Source: Muribaculaceae bacterium (GTDB lineage: Bacteria; Bacteroidota; Bacteroidia; Bacteroidales; Muribaculaceae). From it: a stretch of 64,000 bases of DNA. The notes beneath the pieces were generated by a model, which saw nothing but the letters and a program-made list of their open reading frames with translations, was not told the origin of the DNA and did not search any database. Location: positions 62,001-126,000 of the forward strand of contig JAFLTW010000001.1 in NCBI GenBank assembly GCA_022509085.1, written 5' to 3'. The position numbers were made by a program, and so were the translations under genes. Every line of letters starts with the position of its first letter. Position 1 is the stretch's first letter. Shown piece by piece: positions 44,902 through 54,582 of the stretch.

Positions 44902-46772
44902 TCCCGTTTTTCGAGATTGCCTTCATAGAAGTTGATGAAGGCTTTGTTTACCAGGCGATTGCCTCCGGGAGTGGGGTAATCGCCTGAAAAATACCAGTCG
45001 CCTGTGTGGCGAGGTATGGCCCTGCGGGTGTCTTCGATGGTCTGGAACACGAGTCTCACCTCCGCCTTGGTGTCGGGGGGAGTGAGCATCTCCGTTATCT
45101 TAGCCGCTATCTCCTCATCGGAGAAAGGCTCATAGATCTCTTTCACGTAATTTACAATCTGCTCTTTCGGGAGGTTTTCCTGAGCCTTCGATTTCCGATA
45201 CACGTCTTCTATGATGTGTTCCTGCCCACGCTCCCTCAGCAGCTGCATGGCCGCCTTGAAGGCTATGAACTCATCCATGCGGGAGATATCGATGCCGTAG
45301 CAGTCGGGATATCTCACCTGCGGTGAACTCGATACGATAACAATCCTTTTCGGCGAAAGCCTGTCGAGGATACGAATAATCGACTGGCGCAATGTTGTGC
45401 CTCTCACTATGCTGTCGTCTATCACAACCAGATTGTCGCGATCGGCGACAACGGAACCATATGTTATGTCATATACATGGGCTGCCAAATCGTCACGGCC
45501 CTCGCTTTCGGCGATAAAGGTGCGGAGCTTGATGTCTTTTAAGGCTACCTTCTCACGGCGTATCTTGTGGCTCAGCACATTCTCAATTTCTTTTTCTGTC
45601 AGGGCGCCCTTTTGGTTCATAGCCACAAGTGTCTCAAGTTTTTTCTTCGAAAGGTCATCCTCGAGCTGATGCATCATGCCGTAATAGGCCACCTCCGCAG
45701 TATTGGGAATGAAGGAAAATACAGTGTTGTCAAGGTCGTTGTCGATGCTTCTCATCACTGCCGGAACGAGAAGTTTTCCGAGATTTTTCCTTTCCTCATA
45801 AATGTCGCGGTCGCTTCCCCGCGAGAAATAGATCCTCTCGAACGAACATTGGGTCTCCTCCTGAGGAGTCACGACTTCCTCAACAGAGACCTCCCCGTCG
45901 ATACCCACTGAAATGCAATTGCCGCGTGGCAGCTCCTTAACCTGATTGATGTCGACATTGAATACTGTCTGAATCACCGGGCGTTCACTTGCCACAACCA
46001 CCACCTCTTCATCAACATAGTAGAATGCCGGCCTTATGCCATGCGGATCACGAAGCGCCCACATGTCGCCATTGCCCACAATACCACAAATCACATAACC
46101 TCCATCCCAGGAGGGTGCGTACCTGCGCAATATCCCGGTGAAGTCGAGGCGTCGCGAAATTGCCTCCGTAAGAGCCTGACCCGTCAGACCCTCCTTTCTG
46201 GGCACTGTTGCGAGTCTCTCAATCTCATCGTCGAGAGCTTTTCCCAATTCTTCCAGAAGCAGGAAAGTATCGGCATAAAGTCGCGGATGCTGACCCTGCT
46301 CCACGATATCCTTGAAAATTTCATCCACATTAGTTAGATTGAAATTCCCACACAGGAGGAGATTGGAACAGCGCATATTGTTGCGGCGAAGGAAAGGATG
46401 AACAAAACTCATACCCGAGCGACCCGTGGTGGAGTATCGAAGGTGGCCCATATAACATTCGCCTTCAAACGGCACAACCGAGTCACCCTGCTTCTCGGCC
46501 TTACGTATATCCTTCCTGATCGACCGGAAAGCCTCCTGTATGGCATTCGTTCCCTCCGCTCTCTCCCTGAAGATATATTCCTCTCCGGGAGAGGCTTCAA
46601 TTCTCACACATCCCACACCGGCTGCTTCCTGCCCCCGATTGTGTTCCTTCTCCATAAGGAGATATAGCTTGTCGAGACCGTAAGTGTCGGTGCCATATTT
46701 CTGTTTATAATAATCCAGCGGTTTGCGAAGACGGATCATCGCTATCCCGCATTCATGCTTTATCAGTTCCAT
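44898..46772 (-). CDS. purF: Amidophosphoribosyltransferase, long Bacteroidales form
   Basis: First step of purine synthesis: PRPP plus glutamine to phosphoribosylamine. The glutaminase domain begins with HECGIAMI, so Cys8 would be exposed by removal of a seven-residue propeptide; [12 protein letters not shown] and [11 protein letters not shown] are the other glutaminase motifs. The phosphoribosyltransferase domain has [10 protein letters not shown] and the PRPP loop [16 protein letters not shown] (about residue 445). At 624 residues it is about 120 longer than the E. coli enzyme, with extra sequence between and after the two domains. It is the last gene of the purine run, 60 bases after guaA. 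Confidence 0.9.
   Translation of the reverse strand: MELIKHECGIAMIRLRKPLDYYKQKYGTDTYGLDKLYLLMEKEHNRGQEAAGVGCVRIEASPGEEYIFRERAEGTNAIQEAFRSIRKDIRKAEKQGDSVVPFEGECYMGHLRYSTTGRSGMSFVHPFLRRNNMRCSNLLLCGNFNLTNVDEIFKDIVEQGQHPRLYADTFLLLEELGKALDDEIERLATVPRKEGLTGQALTEAISRRLDFTGILRRYAPSWDGGYVICGIVGNGDMWALRDPHGIRPAFYYVDEEVVVVASERPVIQTVFNVDINQVKELPRGNCISVGIDGEVSVEEVVTPQEETQCSFERIYFSRGSDRDIYEERKNLGKLLVPAVMRSIDNDLDNTVFSFIPNTAEVAYYGMMHQLEDDLSKKKLETLVAMNQKGALTEKEIENVLSHKIRREKVALKDIKLRTFIAESEGRDDLAAHVYDITYGSVVADRDNLVVIDDSIVRGTTLRQSIIRILDRLSPKRIVIVSSSPQVRYPDCYGIDISRMDEFIAFKAAMQLLRERGQEHIIEDVYRKSKAQENLPKEQIVNYVKEIYEPFSDEEIAAKITEMLTPPDTKAEVRLVFQTIEDTRRAIPRHTGDWYFSGDYPTPGGNRLVNKAFINFYEGNLEKRD
44952..44986 (+). other. 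Hairpin downstream of pyrB, inside purF
   Basis: CAGGCGATT (44952-44960) pairs with AATCGCCTG (44978-44986), and five more pairs (two G-T) extend inward, giving a stem of about 14 bp. It lies 51 bases after the pyrB stop. No T-run follows on the plus strand, so it is only a possible termination or 3'-end stabilising structure for the pyrimidine transcript. Confidence 0.4.
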
Positions 46773-46832
46773 TATTATTTCTCCAGGTTGGACAACTGTA
46801 GTTTACATTTTTCGTGCCATTACTGAATTGGG

Positions 46833-48356
46833 TTACTCCCATTCTATGGTGGCCGGCGGTTTTGAGGAGATGTCGTAGACTACACGATTGATGCCTTTCA
46901 CCTTATTTATTATCTCATTGGAGACCTCGGCGAGAAACTCATAGGGGAGGTGCACCCAGTCGGCAGTCATTCCATCCGTAGAGATTACGGCTCTCAGCGC
47001 ACAACAGTTTTCATAGGTTCTTTCGTCGCCCATCACGCCCACAGTCTGCACCGGAAGCAGAATAGCGCCTGCCTGCCAAACCTGGTCATAGAGTCCCTTT
47101 TTGCGCAGTTTGTCGATAAATATTCTGTCGGCTTTCTGCAATATCCTTACCTTCTCGGGGGTAACCTCTCCGAGAATCCTGATGCCAAGACCCGGTCCGG
47201 GGAAGGGGTGGCGTCCCAATAGCCGCGCAGGCATTCCCAAAGCCTTGCCAACTCTTCTCACCTCGTCCTTGAAGAGCAACCGTAAGGGCTCCACGATTTT
47301 AAGGTTCATCTCCTTGGGCAATCCTCCCACATTGTGATGGCTTTTGATTGTTGCTGACGGACCGGCTACAGAGACACTTTCTATCACGTCGGGATATATG
47401 GTGCCTTGAGCCAGCCAGCGGGCATCGTCAAATTTCTTCGCCTCCTCGTTGAAAACCTCCACGAAGTCTCTGCCTATTATCTTACGTTTCTTTTCGGGGT
47501 CAGTCACACCTTTGAGGTCGGCATAAAACTTACCGGAAGCATCAACACCTTTTACGTTGAGACCCATATGCTTGTATGAGTCCAGCACTTCCTCAAACTC
47601 TCTGTCACGAAGCAAACCGTTGTTTACGAAAATGCAGTAAAGGTTGTCGCCTATAGCTTTATGCAGGAGCATAGCAGCCACTGAGGAGTCTACACCTCCC
47701 GACAGACCGAGTATCACCTTTTCGTCTCCAATCTTATTTTTCAGTTCCGCAACGGTGGTCTCGATAAAAGATGCCGGGCTCCAAAGGCCGTGACACTGAC
47801 AGATGTTGATCACGAAATTTCTCAGCAAAATGATTCCGTCTGTAGAATGATAAACCTCCGGGTGAAATTGAATTCCCCACTTCTTTTGGTTCTCTATCCT
47901 ATAGGCCGCAACCCTAACGTTCTCCGTGCTCCCGATCACTTTAAAATCAGCCGGGATAGACGTGATGGTGTCGCCGTGGCTCATCCATACCTGCGTGGGT
48001 GAGGGGAGACCCTCCATAAGCGGATCGCTGGGATCCACCACCTCAAGGATGGCGCGGCCGTACTCCCTGCTTGGAGCTCCTTCCACCGAGCCTCCGTTTT
48101 CATACGCCATCAGCTGAGCACCATAGCATACCCCCAAGACGGGCAGACCTTCGAGCGAGGTCAAATCCGGCCGGGGAGCGGCTTCGTCTCTTACGGAATA
48201 GGGACTCCCCGACAGTATCACTCCCTTAAGGTCGGCGTCAGGCCTGGGAAGCTTGTTGTAGGGATGAATCTCGCAATATACGTTCAACTCCCTGACCCTG
48301 CGCGCTATAAGCTGGGTGTATTGGGAACCGAAGTCTACTATCAGTATTTTTTCCAT
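46833..48356 (-). CDS. guaA: GMP synthase (glutamine-hydrolysing)
   Basis: Converts XMP to GMP with glutamine and ATP. The N-terminal class I glutaminase has [16 protein letters not shown] with the nucleophilic Cys and the His/Glu of FHPEVYHS. The ATP-pyrophosphatase domain starts with [17 protein letters not shown] (about 217-233), the P-loop, and the dimerisation domain has [18 protein letters not shown]. The 507-residue length is usual. Its ATG shares one base with the guaB stop (TAATG), linking the two consecutive enzymes. Confidence 0.96.
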   Translation of the reverse strand: MEKILIVDFGSQYTQLIARRVRELNVYCEIHPYNKLPRPDADLKGVILSGSPYSVRDEAAPRPDLTSLEGLPVLGVCYGAQLMAYENGGSVEGAPSREYGRAILEVVDPSDPLMEGLPSPTQVWMSHGDTITSIPADFKVIGSTENVRVAAYRIENQKKWGIQFHPEVYHSTDGIILLRNFVINICQCHGLWSPASFIETTVAELKNKIGDEKVILGLSGGVDSSVAAMLLHKAIGDNLYCIFVNNGLLRDREFEEVLDSYKHMGLNVKGVDASGKFYADLKGVTDPEKKRKIIGRDFVEVFNEEAKKFDDARWLAQGTIYPDVIESVSVAGPSATIKSHHNVGGLPKEMNLKIVEPLRLLFKDEVRRVGKALGMPARLLGRHPFPGPGLGIRILGEVTPEKVRILQKADRIFIDKLRKKGLYDQVWQAGAILLPVQTVGVMGDERTYENCCALRAVISTDGMTADWVHLPYEFLAEVSNEIINKVKGINRVVYDISSKPPATIEWE

Positions 48357-49825
48357 TATGCTTTTGAATAATTGGGTGCCTCCTTGGTGATGGTAACGTC
48401 ATGTGGATGGTTTTCCACCACTCCGGCAGAGGTGATTCTTACAAACTTCGCGTCGTGGAGAGCCTCGATGTCTTTAGCACCGCAATAACCCATGCCCGAA
48501 CGTAGACCACCTATGAGCTGGAACACCGTCTCATGAAGATTACCTTTGTATGGCACTCGGGCCACGATACCCTCCGGCACCAATTTGGCGGCATCGTTGG
48601 TGTCTGTCTGGAAGTAGCGGTCTTTCGAACCCGCCTGCATGGCTTCTATGGAGCCCATGCCACGATATGCCTTGAACTTCCTGCCGTTATAGATGATGGT
48701 CTCACCCGGACTTTCCTCCACGCCGGCAAGCATCGAGCCCATCATCACGGTATTGCCACCCGCCGCTATAGCCTTCACCACATCACCGGAATAGCGCAGG
48801 CCGCCGTCGGCAATAACAGGAATACCGTATTTGCGGGCCACCGAGGCTACATTGTAGATGGCACTCAATTGAGGTACGCCCACGCCGGCTACTATGCGGG
48901 TAGTACAGATCGAACCGGGTCCTATGCCTACCTTTATTGCATCGGCTCCGGCCTTAGCCAGGAATTCCGCCGCCTCCGAAGTAGCGATATTTCCTACAAC
49001 CACATCCACCTGGGGGAATGCTCCCTTCACCTCCTTAAGCGTACGTTCCACATTTGCGGAATGTCCGTGAGCGGTATCGATTACGATTGCGTCAGCTCCG
49101 GCATCGACCAAAGCCTTCACCCTGTCGAGCGTGTCGCCCGTGACGCCTACTCCTGCGGCGACTCTCAGTCTGCCCTTGGAGTCTTTGCTCGCGTGGGGGT
49201 AAATCTCAAGTTTGGCAATGTCGCGGTATGTGATCAGTCCGATCAGTTTACCTTCCTTATCAAGTACGGGCAGTTTCTCAATCTTGTTTTCAAGCAATAT
49301 CCTCGAGGCGTCATTGAGGTCAGGACTGTCGGTGGTGATCAGATGCTCGGAGGTCATCACCTTCTCTATGGGCAACGAAAGGTCGGTCTGGAAGCGAAGG
49401 TCCCTGTTGGTCACGATACCGATCAGTTTCCTGTCTGAATCTACCACCGGAATGCCTCCGATATGGTGCTCCTTCATCAGATTGAGGGCATCTCCTACGG
49501 TTGCCTCTTTAGAGATAGTGACGGGGTCGTATATCATTCCGCTCTCGGCTCTCTTCACCTTCCTTACCTGGGCAGCCTGTTCGGCTATTGTCATGTTCTT
49601 GTGGATCACTCCAATACCACCAAGCCTGGCCAGGGCGATTGCCATCTCCGACTCGGTAACCGTATCCATGGCAGCGGATACTATGGGGATGTTGAGAGTG
49701 ATGTTGCGTGAGAATCGGGTAGCGACACTCACCATATTAGGCGTAACGTTGGAGTAGGCGGGTACAAGAAGTACGTCGTCGAATGTTATACCCTCCTGAA
49801 CGATTTTATCTTCTATGAAACTCAT
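48356..49825 (-). CDS. guaB: IMP dehydrogenase
   Basis: Oxidises IMP to XMP, first step to GMP. The barrel begins with [17 protein letters not shown]. Two CBS domains occupy about 95-205 ([31 protein letters not shown]). The catalytic loop is [17 protein letters not shown], with the active Cys near 306. The flap with [10 protein letters not shown] and [24 protein letters not shown] follow. Length 489 is standard. Seventeen bases after purA and overlapping guaA by one base. Confidence 0.96.
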   Translation of the reverse strand: MSFIEDKIVQEGITFDDVLLVPAYSNVTPNMVSVATRFSRNITLNIPIVSAAMDTVTESEMAIALARLGGIGVIHKNMTIAEQAAQVRKVKRAESGMIYDPVTISKEATVGDALNLMKEHHIGGIPVVDSDRKLIGIVTNRDLRFQTDLSLPIEKVMTSEHLITTDSPDLNDASRILLENKIEKLPVLDKEGKLIGLITYRDIAKLEIYPHASKDSKGRLRVAAGVGVTGDTLDRVKALVDAGADAIVIDTAHGHSANVERTLKEVKGAFPQVDVVVGNIATSEAAEFLAKAGADAIKVGIGPGSICTTRIVAGVGVPQLSAIYNVASVARKYGIPVIADGGLRYSGDVVKAIAAGGNTVMMGSMLAGVEESPGETIIYNGRKFKAYRGMGSIEAMQAGSKDRYFQTDTNDAAKLVPEGIVARVPYKGNLHETVFQLIGGLRSGMGYCGAKDIEALHDAKFVRITSAGVVENHPHDVTITKEAPNYSKA

Positions 49826-49842
49826 TGTGTTTTACGTTTTTT

Positions 49843-51138
49843 TCAAAATTTAATAAGTTCTTCAGCTCTAAGAATGGTTTGAATCCTGTCAGGACCAACA
49901 GAAACCACACCCACTGGCACTTCTGTCAGCTCCTCTATTCTCTGGAGGTAGTTTCTCGCGCCCTCAGGCAGTTTGTCATATTCAGTGATGCCGGAAATGT
50001 CCTCTTTCCATCCATCGATCTCCTCGAGCACGGGTTTGCATCTCTCCAGGCGTGAGATGGTTGAGGGAGGGGATGTAAGGATTTCCCCGTCGCATTCATA
50101 GGCCGTGCAGATGTATACCTTGTCCATACCCGAAAGCACGTCGAGAAGCATTATGGCCCAGTAATCTATGCCGGCGAGTCTGGCGGTATAGCGGGCCACA
50201 ACGGCGTCAAACCAACCAATGCGGCGCGGTCGACCTGTCACAGTGCCGTATTCATGGCCCCTCTGCCTGATGCCGTCGGCCGTATCCCCGAAGAATTCAG
50301 TGGGGAAGGGTCCCTCACCCACACGGGTGCAGTAAGCTTTGGCGACACCCACCACGTTCTCTACCCACTTGGGAGAGATTCCGGCACCTACCGGCACACT
50401 CGATGCAGACGGAGTAGAGGAAGTGACGTAAGGGTATGTCCCGTGGTCTATGCAGAGCATCATGCCTTGCGCACCCTCGAAGAGAATCTTGCTCTCCTTT
50501 TCTCTTAATGCGTCATTTATAAGTTCGTATGTGTCACAGATCCTGTACCCAAGGGTCTCGGCATAACCCATATATTGGTCAAACACATCCTCAAATCTGT
50601 AGGTTGGCAGACCGAAACTCTTAAGTTCGCGATTTTTCAGCTCCAGAGCCTCACGAAGCCTTTTGGCGAAATATTCCGGTTCGAGAAGGTCGCCCATCCT
50701 GAGACCGCTCCGGCTGTATTTGTCGCAATAGGCGGGGCCGATTCCCTTTTTCGTTGTGCCGATTTTGGTGTCGCCCTTCAATTGTTCTGCAGCGCCGTCA
50801 AGGTCGGCATGCCATGGCATCACCATCGCAGCGCGGTCTGAGATGTAAAGCTGATAGTCTGTCACCCCTTCCCGATGCAGTTTCTCCAGTTCGCCGACGA
50901 GAGAGGCGGGATTGATCACCATACCGTTGGCCATCACATTCACGGTGGCGGGATTGAAAATTCCCGACGGGATGCTCTGCAGAGAGAATTTCTTGCCGTC
51001 AAACATCACCGAATGGCCGGCGTTGTTGCCACCCTGATATCTCACCACCATTGAGGCCTTGCATGCGAAGAAGTCTGTAATCTTCCCTTTCCCTTCATCG
51101 CCCCATTGCGAACCTGTTATTACTAATCTTTTTGACAT
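49843..51138 (-). CDS. purA: Adenylosuccinate synthetase
   Basis: Joins IMP and aspartate using GTP, first step to AMP. GSQWGDEGKGKITDF at the N-terminus has the catalytic Asp and P-loop. GNNAGH, GTTKKGIGPAYCDKYSR near 128-144, FEGAQGMMLCIDHGTYPYVTSS near 221, and GRPRRIGWFD complete the family. Length 431 is standard. It follows purB by 25 bases; the operon thus places the two AMP-branch genes side by side. Confidence 0.96.
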   Translation of the reverse strand: MSKRLVITGSQWGDEGKGKITDFFACKASMVVRYQGGNNAGHSVMFDGKKFSLQSIPSGIFNPATVNVMANGMVINPASLVGELEKLHREGVTDYQLYISDRAAMVMPWHADLDGAAEQLKGDTKIGTTKKGIGPAYCDKYSRSGLRMGDLLEPEYFAKRLREALELKNRELKSFGLPTYRFEDVFDQYMGYAETLGYRICDTYELINDALREKESKILFEGAQGMMLCIDHGTYPYVTSSTPSASSVPVGAGISPKWVENVVGVAKAYCTRVGEGPFPTEFFGDTADGIRQRGHEYGTVTGRPRRIGWFDAVVARYTARLAGIDYWAIMLLDVLSGMDKVYICTAYECDGEILTSPPSTISRLERCKPVLEEIDGWKEDISGITEYDKLPEGARNYLQRIEELTEVPVGVVSVGPDRIQTILRAEELIKF

Positions 51139-51163
51139 TGTCTCTATTATTTCTGATTTCCCC

Positions 51164-52459
51164 TTATGAAATACCGTTTCTCCGATAGATGTAGTCCACG
51201 TTTTTCATATAATAATCTAACGTGAAGCAGTCGTTGAGTTCCTCCACCGAAAGGTAGTGTCTTACTTTCTCGTTTTCCAGAAGGAGGTCGAGATAAGGTC
51301 TGTGTTCCTGCATAGCCTTCATCGCAACGGGTTGCACGGTGTCGTAAGCCTCCTCTCTTGAAAGCCCCTTGTCGATCAGGGCGTTCATCACTCTTTGAGC
51401 GAAGATCACTCCATTGGTGCGATAGATGTTTTCCTCCATCTGCTCCTGGAAGATCACGAGATTTTCAAGTATCCCGGCCATACGGTTGAGCATATAGTCG
51501 AGCAGTATTGTAGCGTCGGGAAGTATTATCCTTTCCGTTGCGGAGTGGGATATGTCGCGTTCATGCCATAATGCCACATTTTCTGCGGCCGTTGCCATAT
51601 AACCGCGCATTACTCTGGCGCACCCGCAGATGTTTTCCGAACTCACGGGGTTGCGCTTGTGGGGCATTGCGCTTGAGCCTTTCTGTCCTTTGCCAAAGGC
51701 CTCTTCCACCTCGTGCACCTCCGTGCGCTGAAGATTACGCACCTCCAGGGCCATCTGTTCGAGCGAAGAGGCGATTACGGCAAGCGTAGCCATATACCAT
51801 GCGTGACGGTCGCGCTGGATCACTTGCGTGGAGATGTCGGCACTCTGGATGCCTAATTTCCCGCAGACATAATCCTGCACGAAGGGAGGGATATTGGCGA
51901 AATTACCCACGGCTCCGCTGATCTTTCCGGTCTCGACGCCTTGAGCAGCCATGTTGAACCTCTCGAGATTTCTTTTCATCTCGGCATACCATAGCACCCA
52001 TTTCAGCCCGAAGCTCGTGATGTCGGCATGGATGCCGTGAGTCCGGCCTATGCAGGGCTGATATTTGAACTCAATCGCCCTTTTCCTCAACATCTCGATG
52101 AAGGCCTCAAGGTCTTTCCTGATTATCTCATCGGCCTGATGGAGAAGGTAACCGTTGGCCGTGTCTACCACGTCAGTGCTTGTCAGGCCATAGTGCACCC
52201 ACTTTCTCTCCTCACCGAGACTCTCGCTTACTGCACGCGTGAAGGCCACTATGTCATGGCGGGTCTGTAGCTCAATCTCTTTGATCCTGTCAATGTCAAA
52301 GGTTGCCTTGGCGTAGAGTTTCTCAATATCTTCAGCCGGAATCACACCCAGTTCGCACCATGCTTCGGCTGCAAGCAGCTCCACCTTGAGGTATGCCCTG
52401 AATTTATTCTCTTCCGTCCATACTTGCCGCATCACGTCGCGACCATATCTTTCTATCAT
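51164..52459 (-). CDS. purB: Adenylosuccinate lyase
   Basis: Acts twice: SAICAR to AICAR, and adenylosuccinate to AMP. Fumarase/aspartase superfamily with YGLTSTDVVDTANGY near 92, IGRTHGIHADITSFG near 137, and the signature GQKGSSAMPHKRNPVSSEN with the catalytic Ser near 262. RDISHSATERIILPDAT follows. The protein is 431 residues, starting MIERYGRDVMRQVWTEEN. Located 26 bases after the purD-folD fusion. Confidence 0.96.
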   Translation of the reverse strand: MIERYGRDVMRQVWTEENKFRAYLKVELLAAEAWCELGVIPAEDIEKLYAKATFDIDRIKEIELQTRHDIVAFTRAVSESLGEERKWVHYGLTSTDVVDTANGYLLHQADEIIRKDLEAFIEMLRKRAIEFKYQPCIGRTHGIHADITSFGLKWVLWYAEMKRNLERFNMAAQGVETGKISGAVGNFANIPPFVQDYVCGKLGIQSADISTQVIQRDRHAWYMATLAVIASSLEQMALEVRNLQRTEVHEVEEAFGKGQKGSSAMPHKRNPVSSENICGCARVMRGYMATAAENVALWHERDISHSATERIILPDATILLDYMLNRMAGILENLVIFQEQMEENIYRTNGVIFAQRVMNALIDKGLSREEAYDTVQPVAMKAMQEHRPYLDLLLENEKVRHYLSVEELNDCFTLDYYMKNVDYIYRRNGIS

Positions 52460-52485
52460 TATATTTTCTGTTTAAGTCTTAATTA

Positions 52486-54579
52486 TCAGCTTTCAATATG
52501 TCTCAGATAAGCCTCAAGGGTATTTTCCATCAGGGAAGCCTTGGTGAGAGGACCCACACCTCCCGGCACTGGGGTGATCGCACTGGCTACCGGCCGGCAA
52601 CTCTCGAATACGGTGTCTCCCTGAAGCTTGCCCGTCTCCCTGTTGCGGTTGATGCCTACATCGATTACCACCGCACCCGGCTTTATCATGTCTCCTGTTA
52701 CCAGGGAATGCTTACCGGCAGCTACCACGAGTATGTCTGCGTTTAGAGTAACCTCTTTCAGTTTGTCGGTCATCGTATGGGCGATAGTCACCGTGGCGTT
52801 GTGGTTGAGCAGCATCTTTGCCATAGGTAAGCCCACGATATTGCTCCTCCCGATCACGACGGCGTTCTTCCCTGCAATTCTAACATCATTGGTCTCCAGG
52901 AGCTTTATTATGCCCTTAGGAGTGCATGGCAGGATACCTTCTCCACCGGTCCAGAGAGCGGAGACATTTATGGGATGAAACCCATCGACGTCTTTGTCCG
53001 GATCAATCCGGGCTATCACCTTTGCCTCGTCGAGATGGGAGGGGAGAGGCAGCTGCACCATAATGCCGTCTACTGTCTTGTCCTCATTGAGCCTCTCTAT
53101 CTCCGCGAGCAGGTCAGCCTGCGGTATTGTCTTGTCAAGGAGTATCTTTTCAGCCAGAATTCCGGTCTCGGCGGCATCTTTCGCCTTGCCCTCGATGTAC
53201 TGTCGGCTGCCGGGATCGTCTCCTACAAGCACCAAAGCAATCTTAGGCGCTCTCAGTCCCCTTGCCGTCTTATCCTTAACAGTCAGTTTAATCTTTTCTT
53301 TAATTTCTGCCGCCAACTTCTTGCCATCCAGGATTATACCTTTGCCGATATCTTGACGGTAGAAATAGTCGCCGGTTGCAATGTCTTCTATCAGAGCCAG
53401 TGCGTTCTGTCGGGCTTTGGTGAGATTCTCAGCCTTTCCTACCACCATAAGCACGCGTCCGCCGTCCGACACTGTCTTCCCGTCGCGTGTCTTTGTGCCC
53501 ATATGGTAGATTATACCTTCCATCCCTTCAAGCTGCAGCGGCAGTTCCTTGGAGTATTTTCCCGGATAACCCTTTGCGGCCAGCACTATACCCAGACAGC
53601 CGTCGGAACTCCATTCAGGCGTGAAGTCTTTCTTCTCCATAACTGCCGAAATAAACTCATAGAGGTCGCTCTCGAGTCGCGGCAACACCACTTCAGTCTC
53701 CGGATCACCAAACCTGGCGTTAAACTCTATTACCTTGGGTCCGGAGTCGGTGAGGATGAGGCCTCCGTATAATACACCAATAAAGGGGGTATCATTCTCC
53801 ACAAGGGCTTTGGCTGTAGGTTTAAGAATTGTCTCCAGAGCTTCCTGCTCTATCTCGGGGGTGATGAAAGGCACGGGAGAATAGGCGCCCATACCGCCAG
53901 TGTTGGGTCCTTGGTCGCCGTCATAAGCCCTCTTGTGGTCTTGAGCAATGGCCAGCGGATACACCTTGTCTCCATTTACCAGACACATGAAAGAGAATTC
54001 TGAACCCTCAAGGAAGTCTTCTATAATCACCTTTCCTCTTCCGAATCCATGCTCCACGAGCATGTTGCGCAGGGCATTCTCGGCGTCTTCATAGTTTTCG
54101 GCCACCACAACACCTTTACCTGCTGCCAGTCCGTCGTATTTAATCACAGCCGGAAGCTGCCTGCCTTTCACATATTCCAGAGCCTTGTCGAAGTCGGTGA
54201 AACTCTCATATGAGGCCGTGGGAACATAGGCCTTCTTCATTAGCTCCTTGGCAAACTCCTTGCTACTCTCTATCCGGGCCGCTGCTTTCGTAGGTCCAAA
54301 AATCCTGAGGCCTCTTTTATTGAATTCGTCGGCGATGCCTGCGCAGAGAGAAGCCTCCGGCCCAACAATAGTTAGGTCCACGTCATTCTGTTGCGCAAAG
54401 TCGGCAAGTGCGGAAATATCCGATACTGAAATGTCTACACACTCAGCTTTCTTGGCAATTCCGGCGTTGCCGGGTGCACAGTAAATCTTACCGACACTGG
54501 CCGAACGGGCAAAGGCTTCCACCATAGCGTGACACCTTCCGCCGCTGCCAACCACCAAAACCTTATTCTTTTTATCCAT
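52486..54579 (-). CDS. Fused PurD (GAR synthetase) - FolD (methylene-THF dehydrogenase/cyclohydrolase)
   Basis: One uninterrupted 697-residue frame. Residues 1-412 are PurD: VLVVGSGGRCHAMVEAF, the ATP-grasp DGLAAGKGVVV (near 150), DHKRAYDGDQGPNTGGMGAYSP (near 215) and EFNARFGDPETE (near 287), ending TGDYFYRQDIG as PurD proteins do. From residue 413 comes a complete FolD (285 residues): IILDGKKLAAEI, catalytic YIEGK with its Lys, DGIMVQLPLP, KDVDGFHPIN, PCTPKGI, VVIGRSNIVGLPMAKML and PGGVGPLT. All key FolD residues are present and there is no linker. FolD makes 10-formyl-THF, which PurN and PurH encoded next to it consume. The two parts map to 53344-54579 and 52486-53343. Confidence 0.95.
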   Translation of the reverse strand: MDKKNKVLVVGSGGRCHAMVEAFARSASVGKIYCAPGNAGIAKKAECVDISVSDISALADFAQQNDVDLTIVGPEASLCAGIADEFNKRGLRIFGPTKAAARIESSKEFAKELMKKAYVPTASYESFTDFDKALEYVKGRQLPAVIKYDGLAAGKGVVVAENYEDAENALRNMLVEHGFGRGKVIIEDFLEGSEFSFMCLVNGDKVYPLAIAQDHKRAYDGDQGPNTGGMGAYSPVPFITPEIEQEALETILKPTAKALVENDTPFIGVLYGGLILTDSGPKVIEFNARFGDPETEVVLPRLESDLYEFISAVMEKKDFTPEWSSDGCLGIVLAAKGYPGKYSKELPLQLEGMEGIIYHMGTKTRDGKTVSDGGRVLMVVGKAENLTKARQNALALIEDIATGDYFYRQDIGKGIILDGKKLAAEIKEKIKLTVKDKTARGLRAPKIALVLVGDDPGSRQYIEGKAKDAAETGILAEKILLDKTIPQADLLAEIERLNEDKTVDGIMVQLPLPSHLDEAKVIARIDPDKDVDGFHPINVSALWTGGEGILPCTPKGIIKLLETNDVRIAGKNAVVIGRSNIVGLPMAKMLLNHNATVTIAHTMTDKLKEVTLNADILVVAAGKHSLVTGDMIKPGAVVIDVGINRNRETGKLQGDTVFESCRPVASAITPVPGGVGPLTKASLMENTLEAYLRHIES

Positions 54580-54582
54580 ATC

